From NCBI RefSeq assembly GCF_005049105.1, contig NZ_SUKA01000003.1, positions 558,001 to 622,000 on the forward strand: 64,000 nt of DNA. The letters run 5' to 3'. The notes under the pieces are model-generated. The model was given only the letters and a program-made list of their open reading frames with translations, made no database searches and was not told the origin of the DNA. The DNA is from Sphingobacterium alkalisoli. GTDB taxonomy: Bacteria; Bacteroidota; Bacteroidia; Sphingobacteriales; Sphingobacteriaceae. Position numbers and translations under genes: made by a program. Shown piece after piece: positions 23,393-31,159 of this stretch (its first letter is position 1; every line of letters starts with the position of its first letter).

Positions 23393-23523
23393 GTTAAGTT
23401 TTTGTTAATTCCGGCAGGTGCAGTAATAACCTGCCAGATACTGCCGTTTAAATAGTATTCATAATTTAGGTTAATAGTTGGGTAGTTAGTAAATCCTGAA
23501 GCTCCCTCGCTTCAGGATTTTTT
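23393..23523 (+). repeat. Dispersed element, copy H (long)
   Basis: Long copy with the clearest internal structure: CGGCAG/CTGCCG outer arms and GGCAGGT/ACCTGCC inner arms between GTTAAGTTTTTG (23393) and the AT-rich core. It ends in CCTGAAGC/GCTTCAGG and a T-run. It lies just past the 3' end of the gene at 23580 on the other strand. Confidence 0.85.
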
Positions 23524-23579
23524 ATGTGATCTCGCATACCTCGCCCCTCTTCTAAATGAGTAACGCATAAAGGGCTTTG

Positions 23580-24434
23580 CTATGTCTTATGTTTCGGTTC
23601 ATAAATCAATCTTAAGAACGAACTAAGTCGTTCATTTTCCCGACTTATCGGCACACCTACGACGATACCTATGATAAGATTATCAGCGATGCCGACACGC
23701 ATCTGAGGCCGGACAATCATATCGAAATCTCCTGAATTAAATTCCTTGTTAAACTCAACTCCAACAAAATTTCTTGTCCCGGACATCATATAATGAATAT
23801 TGCTATTTATTTGCCAGCTCGTGTTAATCGATTGGTCTGCAAAGTGATGTTTGAACGCTGGGCCAGTATATAATAACGTATGAAAATTACTACCTAAACG
23901 TCTGGCAGCGATGAAAAAAGGGTTATAAACATTTCCTGTTAAAAAGCTTTCCTTTCCATATTTACTAAATTCAGTGAGCTCCAGTTCATGTATGTAACCA
24001 ATTGCCATACTTGTTTGATATTTTTCTGAAACGTAAAATGAATACTGCCCAGCAAACTTAAAACTATTTAGGTTGCTACTTGGGGCTACTTTATCATTAG
24101 AGGTTGGATAATATATAGAAAAAGGAAGTTCGATCTCTAGTCCCAGTCTGTCTATTGGAGCCCATTCATACTCTATTAAAGCGGTATACTCGTCGTATGT
24201 ATTGTTATCGGTTAACCCAAGCCCTATATTCCATTCCTTTTCACCTTTTCTAGCTCCAAGATCCCGAATAAGATCAATATACAGAGGCTCCGCATGTAGA
24301 ACTTTAACGGGCAGTTTATCGTGCTCGATCTCATGGATATAAACACTGTCCCTTTTTCCGTTGTCTTCTTTTTGTTGAGCAGTCGTACTTATCGTGAACA
24401 AGCACATTGTAATGACTAAAATATCATTTTTCAT
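23580..24434 (-). CDS. Predicted outer-membrane beta-barrel protein
   Basis: A 284-residue protein with a signal peptide (MKNDILVITMCLFTISTTAQ). The motif LHAEPLYIDLIRDLGARKGE is followed by many alternating hydrophobic strands (GLGLTDNNTYDEYTALIEYEW, LGLEIELPFSIYYP, FKFAGQYSFYVS) and an aromatic C-terminal region. This fits an outer-membrane barrel of a conserved but uncharacterised Bacteroidota family. Some homologues may carry misleading enzyme names; nothing here suggests an enzyme. It is a single gene that ends near element copy H. Confidence 0.75.
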   Translation of the reverse strand: MKNDILVITMCLFTISTTAQQKEDNGKRDSVYIHEIEHDKLPVKVLHAEPLYIDLIRDLGARKGEKEWNIGLGLTDNNTYDEYTALIEYEWAPIDRLGLEIELPFSIYYPTSNDKVAPSSNLNSFKFAGQYSFYVSEKYQTSMAIGYIHELELTEFSKYGKESFLTGNVYNPFFIAARRLGSNFHTLLYTGPAFKHHFADQSINTSWQINSNIHYMMSGTRNFVGVEFNKEFNSGDFDMIVRPQMRVGIADNLIIGIVVGVPISRENERLSSFLRLIYEPKHKT

Positions 24435-24634
24435 TTTCTATAAATTTAAGTCTATTATATTCAAACACGATTAAAATAATAAAGGGTCTTAACAACAATT
24501 CGCAGACAAATATCCTCTTTTAAAAATTATAAGTCCATTAGAGATAGATTAGAAACAGATTAGAACTTAAATATTGTTAGTAAAAAGTACACTTCTGAAC
24601 CTCATAAGTATAAAACATATATATACTTTATATC

Positions 24635-24961
24635 TTATCCTGTAATTTTTAGTGATTGTATCACCCCGTCAATAAGCTCAAAATGATACGTCAGCACAGC
24701 AGGGCTGCCTTCAAAATTTCCTGAAATCTCAGCTTTCAAAATTTCTTCGGCCTCTACATATTGAAGTGGTTTCATGGCTGTCTTAAATTCGTCGTTGGCT
24801 TTTTGAATCCAACGCTGTATTTCCGCTCGTCCTTGGTATGTTATTCCTTCATCTATAACGTGGGCAGTTTCAGAAAAACACTTGGCATAAGCGTGGCTAT
24901 CAAAGTTGTCCTGCGCCTTAATTAGTGCTGCGATTGTGTTTGGTAAGTTCATAATATTCAT
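24635..24961 (-). CDS. SnoaL-like (NTF2-fold) protein, copy 1
   Basis: A 108-residue NTF2-like protein: MNLPNTIAALIKAQDNFDSH, CFSETAHVIDEG, YQGRAEIQRWIQKANDEF, and the C-terminal strand GVIQSLKITG. Likely a small cone-fold binding protein or enzyme of unknown substrate. It is a close paralogue of the gene at 36563 and, like it, follows a short-chain dehydrogenase gene; here that dehydrogenase is broken. The reading frame is intact. Confidence 0.8.
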   Translation of the reverse strand: MNIMNLPNTIAALIKAQDNFDSHAYAKCFSETAHVIDEGITYQGRAEIQRWIQKANDEFKTAMKPLQYVEAEEILKAEISGNFEGSPAVLTYHFELIDGVIQSLKITG

Positions 24962-24972
24962 TTTAAATGTTG

Positions 24973-25354
24973 TTAAATTGTGGGAATGGTACCACCGTCG
25001 ATAATGTATTCTGTACCTGTTAAATAATTAGCTCTTGGAGACACTAAAAAGCCGATGAATTCGGCGATTTCTTCGGGTTGTGCTGGACGTCCGATTGGAA
25101 TCCCGCCTAATGCGTCCATTACGCTTTGGATGGCTTGCGCTATGGGAATGTTTGCGCTGTTGGAAATCCGTTCCATCATTCGTATTGCCGATTCGGTCTT
25201 TATCCAGCCTGGCGAAACGGTTAAAACACGAATACCTTTGGGCGACTTCTTTCGACAAACCTTTGCTGTAATTTATTAACCCGGCTTTTGCTGCGGCATA
25301 CGGCGACGTTGAATCGTGTAAAGGTAACCTTCCCTGAATGGATGCGAGCAACAC
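24973..25354 (-). pseudogene. Short-chain dehydrogenase, 5'-truncated and frameshifted
   Basis: Corresponds to the C-terminal half of the intact SDR at 36902. The first part reads ASIQGRLPLHDSTSPYAAAK and AGLINYSKGLSKEV, holding the Tyr-x-x-x-Lys segment. A 2-bp loss near 25245 then shifts the frame, and 24973-25179 continues with MMERISNSANIPI to IIDGGTIPTI. The N-terminal nucleotide-binding half is absent; it is replaced by the duplicated STAS segment at 25361. Confidence 0.85.
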
Positions 25355-25360
25355 GAAGCC

Positions 25361-25734
25361 CTATAAATCAAGTTGCTCGCTAGCCCATTGTACGGCTTCA
25401 TTATAGCGGGCATGTTCAAACACATTAAATTCACCAGGCATAACCTTGGTGAAAACTTTCGTAATATTTTTTATTGTATCACTATCGGACACAATGGCTG
25501 CCCGGTTCCACTTGGCAAGATCCTTTATGCCTAGCCATGCGTCCTGAAGCCAGGCACCGGTAGTGAAGTTGCTAACGTCAGTATTCAACACCAACAGATA
25601 GTTGATCTTATCGTGCCGGTCTATAAAATCCGTAACCTTCGGGATGACGACATTCTTAAAATCTCTGCCGTAACCTCGCCCTTGGCTTTAAAGCCGATCA
25701 AGGTCTCGGGAAGTGAAATAATTTCTGTAATCAT
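25361..25734 (-). pseudogene. STAS-domain gene copy with 1-bp deletion
   Basis: A close copy of the gene at 19764-20138, including its upstream bases. It starts MITEIISLPETLIGFKAKGEVTA at 25734. One base is missing near 25660 (AAAATCTCTGCC where the intact copy has AAAATCGTCTGCC on the plus strand), which breaks the frame. From 25594 the old frame is open again (MVLNTDVSNFTTGAWLQDAW). It is inserted where the SDR gene loses its 5' half. Confidence 0.85.
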
Positions 25735-25842
25735 GACTTTTCCTATTTTTTAGTATTAACAATACACAGGGAAAAATGTTGCGACATTTGCGCAAACTGC
25801 TGGATCTTTAATCTCTGCAAGGTTCAAGCTATCATGACCGTA

Positions 25843-26841
25843 CTATTCCGATTCAAATTCACTATCGTAGCGGTATGAGTCCTCGGCATCTTCGTCGCAG
25901 ACGGTGTAGATGATACTGGAAAGCGCCACTTTCCCGCTTTCAATTTCATCTGTTGATTCTTTCGCAACATGTATTTTGTCATATTTACGGAGAAATCGAT
26001 CATCCTGGTACGGACTGTCTCGGCAATAGTCTTCGTTTCCCAACGTATCGGACAAAATATATTGATTGGTCGAAATATCTAGTTTGTAACTGGATATATC
26101 GCGCTGAAACGATCTGTGATGCGGATTGCTCAGGATAACATCGCCGAAGTCCCGGAAACTTGCATATTCTGCCTTGAGTGCTAGGATATCATCCCATTCC
26201 TGATCATCTTCTCGTTTTGTATATCCCTCATCTCCACCATAGTTCGATAGTTTTAGAATGTTTCCCTCTAGCGCCCCCCGAAAGTCCTTATGCTGTTCCC
26301 TTACCTCGTTGTATACCGCAATAAAGTCGTTGCAAGCGTCTTTATTTTCAAAATGCCAAGTTTTGAATGTCAACTCTTCGTTATTTCGCTCGGTTAGCGA
26401 GACGATAGTAGCCCCGTGTGGCCAGCTTTTGATGAAGGGACCTGAAAAGCAGTTTGCTCCTTCATTGAATACCCGATGAATGGAATCTTCATCGTATCGC
26501 ACAAAGGTGTTGCCTTCTTCAAACCCAACAAAATTCCATCGGGAATGTTCGGCTTCGAGCTGAGGGTTATAATGACCGTAGACTTCAAATAAATCTCGTC
26601 TATCAGGATAAAAATGAATACCATCGTTTTCTACGTGGTAATTTCCAAATACGGCCGTAGCGTATCCGTATAGTAAGAATTGACCGTCTTCGAAAAGACA
26701 AATACCATCGTTACCGCCATAACGGCCTACGTGTTTTTTTTCACCCGTCTTTGTTTGGGCAAAGATATTGTTCACCATAAAACAGCAGAATAGAAGTATA
26801 CCGACCCATTTCAAATGTAAAGCTATATTTCCCTTTTTCAT
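25843..26841 (-). CDS. Exported protein, unknown
   Basis: A 332-residue protein with a signal peptide ending near MVNNIFAQ. I do not recognise a domain. The mature part starts VGRYGGNDGICLFEDGQFLLYGYATAVFGNY-like (GGNDG, FEDGQF), rich in aromatic and acidic residues. The last ~20 residues are very acidic (CDEDAEDSYRYDSEFESE). Probably a periplasmic or surface protein. It stands alone. Confidence 0.7.
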   Translation of the reverse strand: MKKGNIALHLKWVGILLFCCFMVNNIFAQTKTGEKKHVGRYGGNDGICLFEDGQFLLYGYATAVFGNYHVENDGIHFYPDRRDLFEVYGHYNPQLEAEHSRWNFVGFEEGNTFVRYDEDSIHRVFNEGANCFSGPFIKSWPHGATIVSLTERNNEELTFKTWHFENKDACNDFIAVYNEVREQHKDFRGALEGNILKLSNYGGDEGYTKREDDQEWDDILALKAEYASFRDFGDVILSNPHHRSFQRDISSYKLDISTNQYILSDTLGNEDYCRDSPYQDDRFLRKYDKIHVAKESTDEIESGKVALSSIIYTVCDEDAEDSYRYDSEFESE

Positions 26842-26957
26842 TATGCAGTATGCTAGTAATATTTTTTGACACCCATTGGATTATCGCAATTTATAACTTT
26901 TCTTCGATCTTTTAGCTGTTAAACGTTTAATACACCGGTACGTAATTATGGTATCTC

Positions 26958-27320
26958 CTACTTGATATTTTGCGCCTTGTGCTTAGCTCCCCATTCCTCA
27001 AGTTGTTTGATAATAGGCTTTAACTCATAGCCGATTGCCGTAAGCTCATATTCCACGCGAGGGGGAACTTCCGCGTAGACAGTTCGCTTCACTATTTTGT
27101 GTTCTTCTAGCTTCCTCAACTGCAGGGTCAGCATACGTTCGGTTATGTTGGGCAATAGTTTTCTCAACTCTCCAAAACGTAATTTACCGTTAAATAGCCA
27201 AGAGCAGATTACCAATGCCCACTGTCCGCCGATGATATTAGCAGCGTAGGCCTCGGGGCATTCATCAGCCAGGGCTTGCTTATTGGCGAAGTTTGTCGAT
27301 GTTTCTTTGATCTTGCTCAT
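26958..27320 (-). CDS. HxlR family transcriptional regulator
   Basis: A 120-residue winged-helix protein: CPEAYAANIIGGQWALVICS, LRFGELRKLLPNITERMLTL, QLRKLEEHKIVKRTVYAEVP and PRVEYELTAIG are the standard HxlR blocks. The N-terminal Cys is present and could sense electrophiles or oxidants. It is divergent from the oxidoreductase at 27410 and probably controls it. Confidence 0.9.
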   Translation of the reverse strand: MSKIKETSTNFANKQALADECPEAYAANIIGGQWALVICSWLFNGKLRFGELRKLLPNITERMLTLQLRKLEEHKIVKRTVYAEVPPRVEYELTAIGYELKPIIKQLEEWGAKHKAQNIK

Positions 27321-27384
27321 TACTTACATTTTTTATAGTACCTTACAAATAGCCGCTAACATACAAATATAGGGGGAAGTGGTT

Positions 27385-27392
27385 TATTTTTG
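27385..27392 (+). promoter_or_regulatory. Candidate -7 box of the oxidoreductase gene
   Basis: TATTTTTG matches the Bacteroidota -7 consensus TAnnTTTG exactly, 18 bp before the ATG at 27410. I cannot find a good TTG-type -33 box at normal distance, so the call is tentative. Confidence 0.35.
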
Positions 27393-27409
27393 TGATAAAT
27401 ATTTTAAAA

Positions 27410-27985
27410 ATGAAGACATTGATTATTGTAACACACCCCGATATTGAGAATTCACTAGTAAATAAAAGATGGGTGGAAGAGCTAAATAAATACCCTGAAA
27501 AATTTACTGTTCATCAGTTGTATAAAGTATACCCTGACGGAAACATCGATGTAATTGCAGAGCAAAAAATGATAGAAGCGTACGACAAGATTGTATTTCA
27601 ATTTCCTGTTTATTGGCATAGCTGCCCCTCACTACTCAAAAAATGGATTGATGATGTATTAATTTATGGCTGGGCATATGGTAGCAAAAGTGGCTATAAG
27701 ATGTCGGGTAAAAAGGTGACTTTGGCGATGTCTGCAGGTGTAGATGAATATGAGTATAATCCGGGCGAAAAATATAGATATACATTGAAAGATTTGACAC
27801 GGCCATTCGATCTGACCTTTGAATATGTTAAAGCGGATTATCAGCCATTCTTTGCATACTATGGTATCGAGTTGAATGCCTCGAAGGAATGGATCGAAAA
27901 AAGTGTACCGCTTTACCTTGAATTTTTGGAAGGCATTCTATCGAAACCGGCATCTCAAAAACCTTCCGCGAACACGAAATATTAA
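27410..27985 (+). CDS. NAD(P)H-dependent oxidoreductase, flavodoxin fold
   Basis: A 191-residue protein, taking the ATG at 27410 (MKTLIIVTHPDIENS) rather than the GTG 18 bp upstream. Features of the MdaB/KefF-like quinone reductase fold: the start LIIVTHPDIENSLVNKRW, FQFPVYWHSCPSLLKKWIDD (about 65-84), VLIYGWAYG and the GKKVTLAMSAG strand. It should bind FMN or FAD and reduce quinones or similar electrophiles with NAD(P)H. The divergent HxlR gene is the likely regulator. Confidence 0.88.
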   Translation: MKTLIIVTHPDIENSLVNKRWVEELNKYPEKFTVHQLYKVYPDGNIDVIAEQKMIEAYDKIVFQFPVYWHSCPSLLKKWIDDVLIYGWAYGSKSGYKMSGKKVTLAMSAGVDEYEYNPGEKYRYTLKDLTRPFDLTFEYVKADYQPFFAYYGIELNASKEWIEKSVPLYLEFLEGILSKPASQKPSANTKY

Positions 27986-28174
27986 GTGTGTATTGTGCAC
28001 GACAAAAACTATTTCTCTATTTTCCATTAACTTTAAATTTCATACTGCAAAGTTCGAAATAAAATCATCAGGGTAGCTTGTTAAGAAGTCCAATTTTTGG
28101 TTGTCCAGAAGCTCAAAGCAGTTATTATACCAATCGAAGCGCAACTTTTTCATTTTCGGCTACATCAAAAGTCG

Positions 28175-28221
28175 TTTTGGATACTTCTGTTTTTTGAGGT
28201 GTACTGACCTTTGTATCATCA
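28175..28221 (+). promoter_or_regulatory. Paired conserved blocks upstream of SDR-1
   Basis: TTTTGGATACTT (28175-28186) and TTTGTATCATCA (28210-28221) recur with identical 35-bp spacing upstream of the second SDR gene (31095 and 31130). The intervening bases differ much more. Probably promoter or AraC-regulator sites. Confidence 0.6.
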
Positions 28222-28238
28222 GATTAAAACAGAAAAAA

Positions 28239-29021
28239 ATGGACTTACAAAACAGTACAATACTTATTACAGGCGGTTCCAGCGGGATCGGGCTGGAAAT
28301 GGTAAAGCAACTTACTGAAGAAGGGGCTACAATTATTATCACCGGTAGAAACTTGGATGCTCTCAATAAAACCAAGGCGCAATATCCGAAAGTACATATA
28401 TTCCAAAGTGATGTGAGTAAGCAGGGCGATATTGAGCAGCTGTACAAAGATGTTAGAGAACAATTTCCTAGACTAAACATCATCGTTAACAATGCTGGCG
28501 CAATGCGATTACTTAATCTCCAGGACAGTTCGATTGATTTGGAAAACATTACCAGAGAAATCAACATCAATCTCACGGGGACTGTACAAATGGTGCATCA
28601 GTTCTTACCCCATCTTTTGCAGCAAACTACTTCGGCAATAGTGAATGTATCGTCAGGAATTGCATTTATGCCTTATTCGGTTGCACCTATTTACAGTGCT
28701 ACCAAAGCGGGTGTGCGGGCTTATACACAAGCTTTACGCCTGCAGTTACAGGACACTAATGTTAAGGTGTTCGAAATGATCCCGCCCGGCGTGAACACTA
28801 ACCTGCAAAACGGATGGATAGTACAACCCAAGCCCAGCCAGATGATGGATGTGGATAAGATGGTACATGTTGTAGTGAAATCCCTAAAAAACGACACATT
28901 GGAAATGAAGCCGTTTATGGTAAATGTCCTTAAGACAATGAGCCGTATTGCCCCCGGTATGCTGATGAAATATGGTCATAAGGAGTTTGAAAAATTTAAG
29001 GCACAATCAAAAACAGCGTAG
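28239..29021 (+). CDS. Short-chain dehydrogenase/reductase (SDR-1)
   Basis: A 260-residue classical SDR taking the ATG at 28239; the longer frame reads through the promoter blocks. The NAD(P)-binding motif TGGSSGIG (about 11-18), NNAG (about 86-89), the catalytic Ser in VNVSSG and YSATK (YxxxK) are all present. The C-terminal half contains MIPPGVNTNL. The substrate is unknown. It is followed by two gene fragments, a small membrane protein and an AraC regulator, all in the same direction. The SDR + AraC pairing is repeated at 31160-32890. Confidence 0.88.
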   Translation: MDLQNSTILITGGSSGIGLEMVKQLTEEGATIIITGRNLDALNKTKAQYPKVHIFQSDVSKQGDIEQLYKDVREQFPRLNIIVNNAGAMRLLNLQDSSIDLENITREININLTGTVQMVHQFLPHLLQQTTSAIVNVSSGIAFMPYSVAPIYSATKAGVRAYTQALRLQLQDTNVKVFEMIPPGVNTNLQNGWIVQPKPSQMMDVDKMVHVVVKSLKNDTLEMKPFMVNVLKTMSRIAPGMLMKYGHKEFEKFKAQSKTA

Positions 29022-29025
29022 CAAG

Positions 29026-29170
29026 ATGGAAAAATATATTCTTACAATGTTTGCTCTTTACTTGTCCATGGCTTCTTTCGCCCAGTCTGGGGGTAGTTTC
29101 AAAGGCAAAATAATTGAACAATCTACAAAGCAGCCAATAATTGGTGCAACAGTATTCATAGACAATATAC
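29026..29170 (+). pseudogene. TonB-receptor-type N-terminal fragment
   Basis: Reads MEKYILTMFALYLSMASFAQ (signal peptide), then GGSFKGKIIEQSTKQPIIGA and TVFI, the start of the carboxypeptidase-regulatory-like domain found at the head of SusC/TonB-dependent proteins. After about 48 codons it joins unrelated sequence and stops at 29211. No plug or barrel follows. Confidence 0.7.
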
Positions 29171-29323
29171 AGCTTTACTGTTCCGCCAATAGGATTTTTT
29201 TTGTACTTTAAACATCGAAATCAATACCCCAACAAGGCCCGAAAAGCTTTGAAAAGTGCGGCGATTGGTGTTCCGATTGCATTAGTTGCGAGCTATATTT
29301 TCAACAATTTTATTTTTATTTGA
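29171..29323 (+). pseudogene. C-terminal piece of a small membrane protein
   Basis: In another frame from the fragment before it, this reads SFTVPPIGFFLYFKHRNQYP, then NKARKALKSAAIGVPIALVA and SYIFNNF before TGA at 29321. It looks like the end of a two-helix membrane protein that has lost its start. I cannot name the family. Confidence 0.45.
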
Positions 29324-29324
29324 G

Positions 29325-29684
29325 ATGGTAAAAAGTATTATATCCCTGATTTTGCTGCTGGTATCGGTTTTTCTGGCATTCAAACACGGATGGGACACAT
29401 TTAATTATAAAAATAATCCTGAATCCCTGAAGATGATGAACGAACTGGGAATCAGCGAAACGGTGATTCCTTTTTTCGGAGCGGTAACGATTTTGGTAGG
29501 TGTATTGCTGCTCTTTCCAAAGACGTTTTTCGTTGGAAATGTACTGAATGCTATTGCGATTGTGGTAATTATGGCGTTGGCCACTCGTGCGGGCAATTTT
29601 AGGATGGTGATGATTGAAATTCCGTTTTTGTTGATGCCTTTGGTTATGATATGGCTGAAATATCCCTTTAAAGATAAATTTTAA
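29325..29684 (+). CDS. Small membrane protein, DoxX-like
   Basis: A 119-residue protein taking the ATG at 29325, directly after the previous TGA. Four hydrophobic segments: SIISLILLLVSVFLAF, VIPFFGAVTILVGVLLLFP, VGNVLNAIAIVVIMAL and IEIPFLLMPLVMIWL. Its layout resembles small DoxX-like integral membrane proteins. It lies 3 bp before the AraC gene and should be co-transcribed with it. Function unknown. Confidence 0.65.
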   Translation: MVKSIISLILLLVSVFLAFKHGWDTFNYKNNPESLKMMNELGISETVIPFFGAVTILVGVLLLFPKTFFVGNVLNAIAIVVIMALATRAGNFRMVMIEIPFLLMPLVMIWLKYPFKDKF

Positions 29685-29687
29685 AAC

Positions 29688-30596
29688 ATGGCAGGTTTAC
29701 AACCGTATAGGATAAAAAGTATTACTGAAATACACCGCTTGATGGGGTTACCCAAACCTCTTCATCCGCTCATTGGCTGGGTGGATCTAAGCCAACTTCC
29801 ACATAATTCAGGTATCGATGCTGTGATATTTGACTTATATGTGATTTCGTTGAAAAGAGGCTGCGATAAACTGTATTACGGACAACAAAAATATGACTTT
29901 GATGAAGGTCTGATGGCATTCCTTTCGCCCGGGCAAATCTTGCGGGGCGAAGACAATGGCGTTCCTGTTCATCTTGAAGGCTGGATGCTGTTTATACATC
30001 CCGATTTTTTTTGGGGTACGTCTCTGTCCAAAAAAATAAAAAAATACGAATTTTTTGACTATTCCGTCTGCGAGGCTCTCTTTCTTTCAGATAAAGAAGA
30101 GGTTATCATTAATGAGATTGTGAAGAATATCCGGCATGAATATAATTCCAATATCGATAAATTCAGTCAGGATATTATCCTTTCACATGTAGAAACATTG
30201 CTGAATTATGCAGAGCGGTTTTACCAGCGACAGTTCATCACAAGAAAAATTACCAACCATCGAATATTGGAACGCCTGGAAATCCTACTGACAGACTATT
30301 TTAACAGCAATGATTTGGTAAACAAAGGGCTGCCAACTGTTCAATATATTTCAGATAACTTAAATGTTTCGCCGACCTACTTACGAGGTTTGTTGAAAAC
30401 GCTTACAGGGCTAAATACACAACAGCATATACACGAAAAACTAATTCAGAAAGCGAAGGAAAAATTATCTACAACGGAATTGTCAGTAAGCGAAATAGCC
30501 TACGAACTAGGATTTGAGCATTCGCAAAGTTTCAATAAGCTGTTTAAAAGCAAGGTTAAGGAAAGCCCCTTAGCATTTCGGGCGAGGTTTAATTAA
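29688..30596 (+). CDS. AraC family transcriptional regulator 1
   Basis: A 302-residue regulator. The N-terminal ~190 residues are a sensor-like domain (GWVDLSQLPHNSG, LYYGQQKYDFDEGLMAFLSPGQ). The C-terminal ~100 residues hold the double helix-turn-helix: VQYISDNLNVSPTYLRGLLK, then ELSVSEIAYELGFEHSQSFN and KLFKSKVKESPLAFR. Likely regulator of the SDR module in front of it. It is a clear paralogue of the AraC protein at 31979. Confidence 0.9.
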   Translation: MAGLQPYRIKSITEIHRLMGLPKPLHPLIGWVDLSQLPHNSGIDAVIFDLYVISLKRGCDKLYYGQQKYDFDEGLMAFLSPGQILRGEDNGVPVHLEGWMLFIHPDFFWGTSLSKKIKKYEFFDYSVCEALFLSDKEEVIINEIVKNIRHEYNSNIDKFSQDIILSHVETLLNYAERFYQRQFITRKITNHRILERLEILLTDYFNSNDLVNKGLPTVQYISDNLNVSPTYLRGLLKTLTGLNTQQHIHEKLIQKAKEKLSTTELSVSEIAYELGFEHSQSFNKLFKSKVKESPLAFRARFN

Positions 30597-31159
30597 GCTC
30601 TTTTTAGCACTGCCCCATTGCAATAATTGTAGTAGCAATGGGGCATCGGATAAATTCCTGAATCGTATGAAGTCAGGAATTTTATCTTGCGTTTTCGTGA
30701 GCTTACCCACTTTTTCGGCTTTTTCAAAAAATGCGAAGGTATATCTCCGTCCTTGTATAGAAAAGTTTGATAGTTATAACTATTGGTTTTTATTTCGTTA
30801 ACTACCAATACAACATTTGTTCGGAATTTGCCCCATAAACACGAACTACTATGAATAAAAAATCTCCCCTTACGTTTGCCCATTGGTTCAGTAGCTACAA
30901 AAAATCTGATTACAGGTTTGAAAAAACAACTTGATGGCATTAAAATAATATAAGTGAGCCGCAAACTTTAGGGGGTGCTTTGTCATATTTGCCACGCCTA
31001 CTAAATAAAGAATTGTATGAGTGGTTAAAAGTTTGGGGCTCTTTTGGCTCTAATGGTTGTAAACAAACCTGCCAATTGAACACAAACAACCGACTTTTGG
31101 ATACTTTTTAGTTAAGGGTGATTATCAATTTTGTATCATCAAATTTAAAGAACAAAGAA
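30597..31159. other. Intergenic with strong hairpin, no convincing gene
   Basis: This 563-bp gap holds a perfect 11-bp stem, TGCCCCATTGC (30611-30621) and GCAATGGGGCA (30635-30645), just after the AraC stop. A minus-strand frame (30593-30964) is open, but its composition is rich in aromatic and basic residues without domain pattern and I do not accept it. The right end carries the conserved promoter blocks of SDR-2. Confidence 0.5.
31095..31141 (+). promoter_or_regulatory. Paired conserved blocks upstream of SDR-2
   Basis: TTTTGGATACTT (31095-31106) and TTTGTATCATCA (31130-31141), identical in sequence and spacing to those at 28175-28221 before SDR-1. Confidence 0.6.

Noticed and set aside
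2499..23523. Integron-like cassette array with the dispersed element as attC site
   Set aside because: The element has no GTTRRRY/RYYYAAC core pair, genes are not all in one direction, and no integrase is visible. The shared blocks extend into coding sequence, which attC exchange would not give.
4200..25800. Prophage, because of ORF6N and KilA-N genes
   Set aside because: No capsid, terminase, tail, integrase or lysis gene was found. These domains are also common in Bacteroidota accessory regions outside phages.
28101..28238. N-terminal extension of SDR-1
   Set aside because: It reads through the conserved promoter blocks and is basic and aromatic without pattern. MDLQNSTILITGG at 28239 is the normal SDR start.
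30593..30964. Minus-strand 123-residue gene after AraC-1
   Set aside because: The frame starts in the hairpin region, is rich in Phe, Ser and Lys without a domain pattern, and overlaps the AraC stop. Probably chance.
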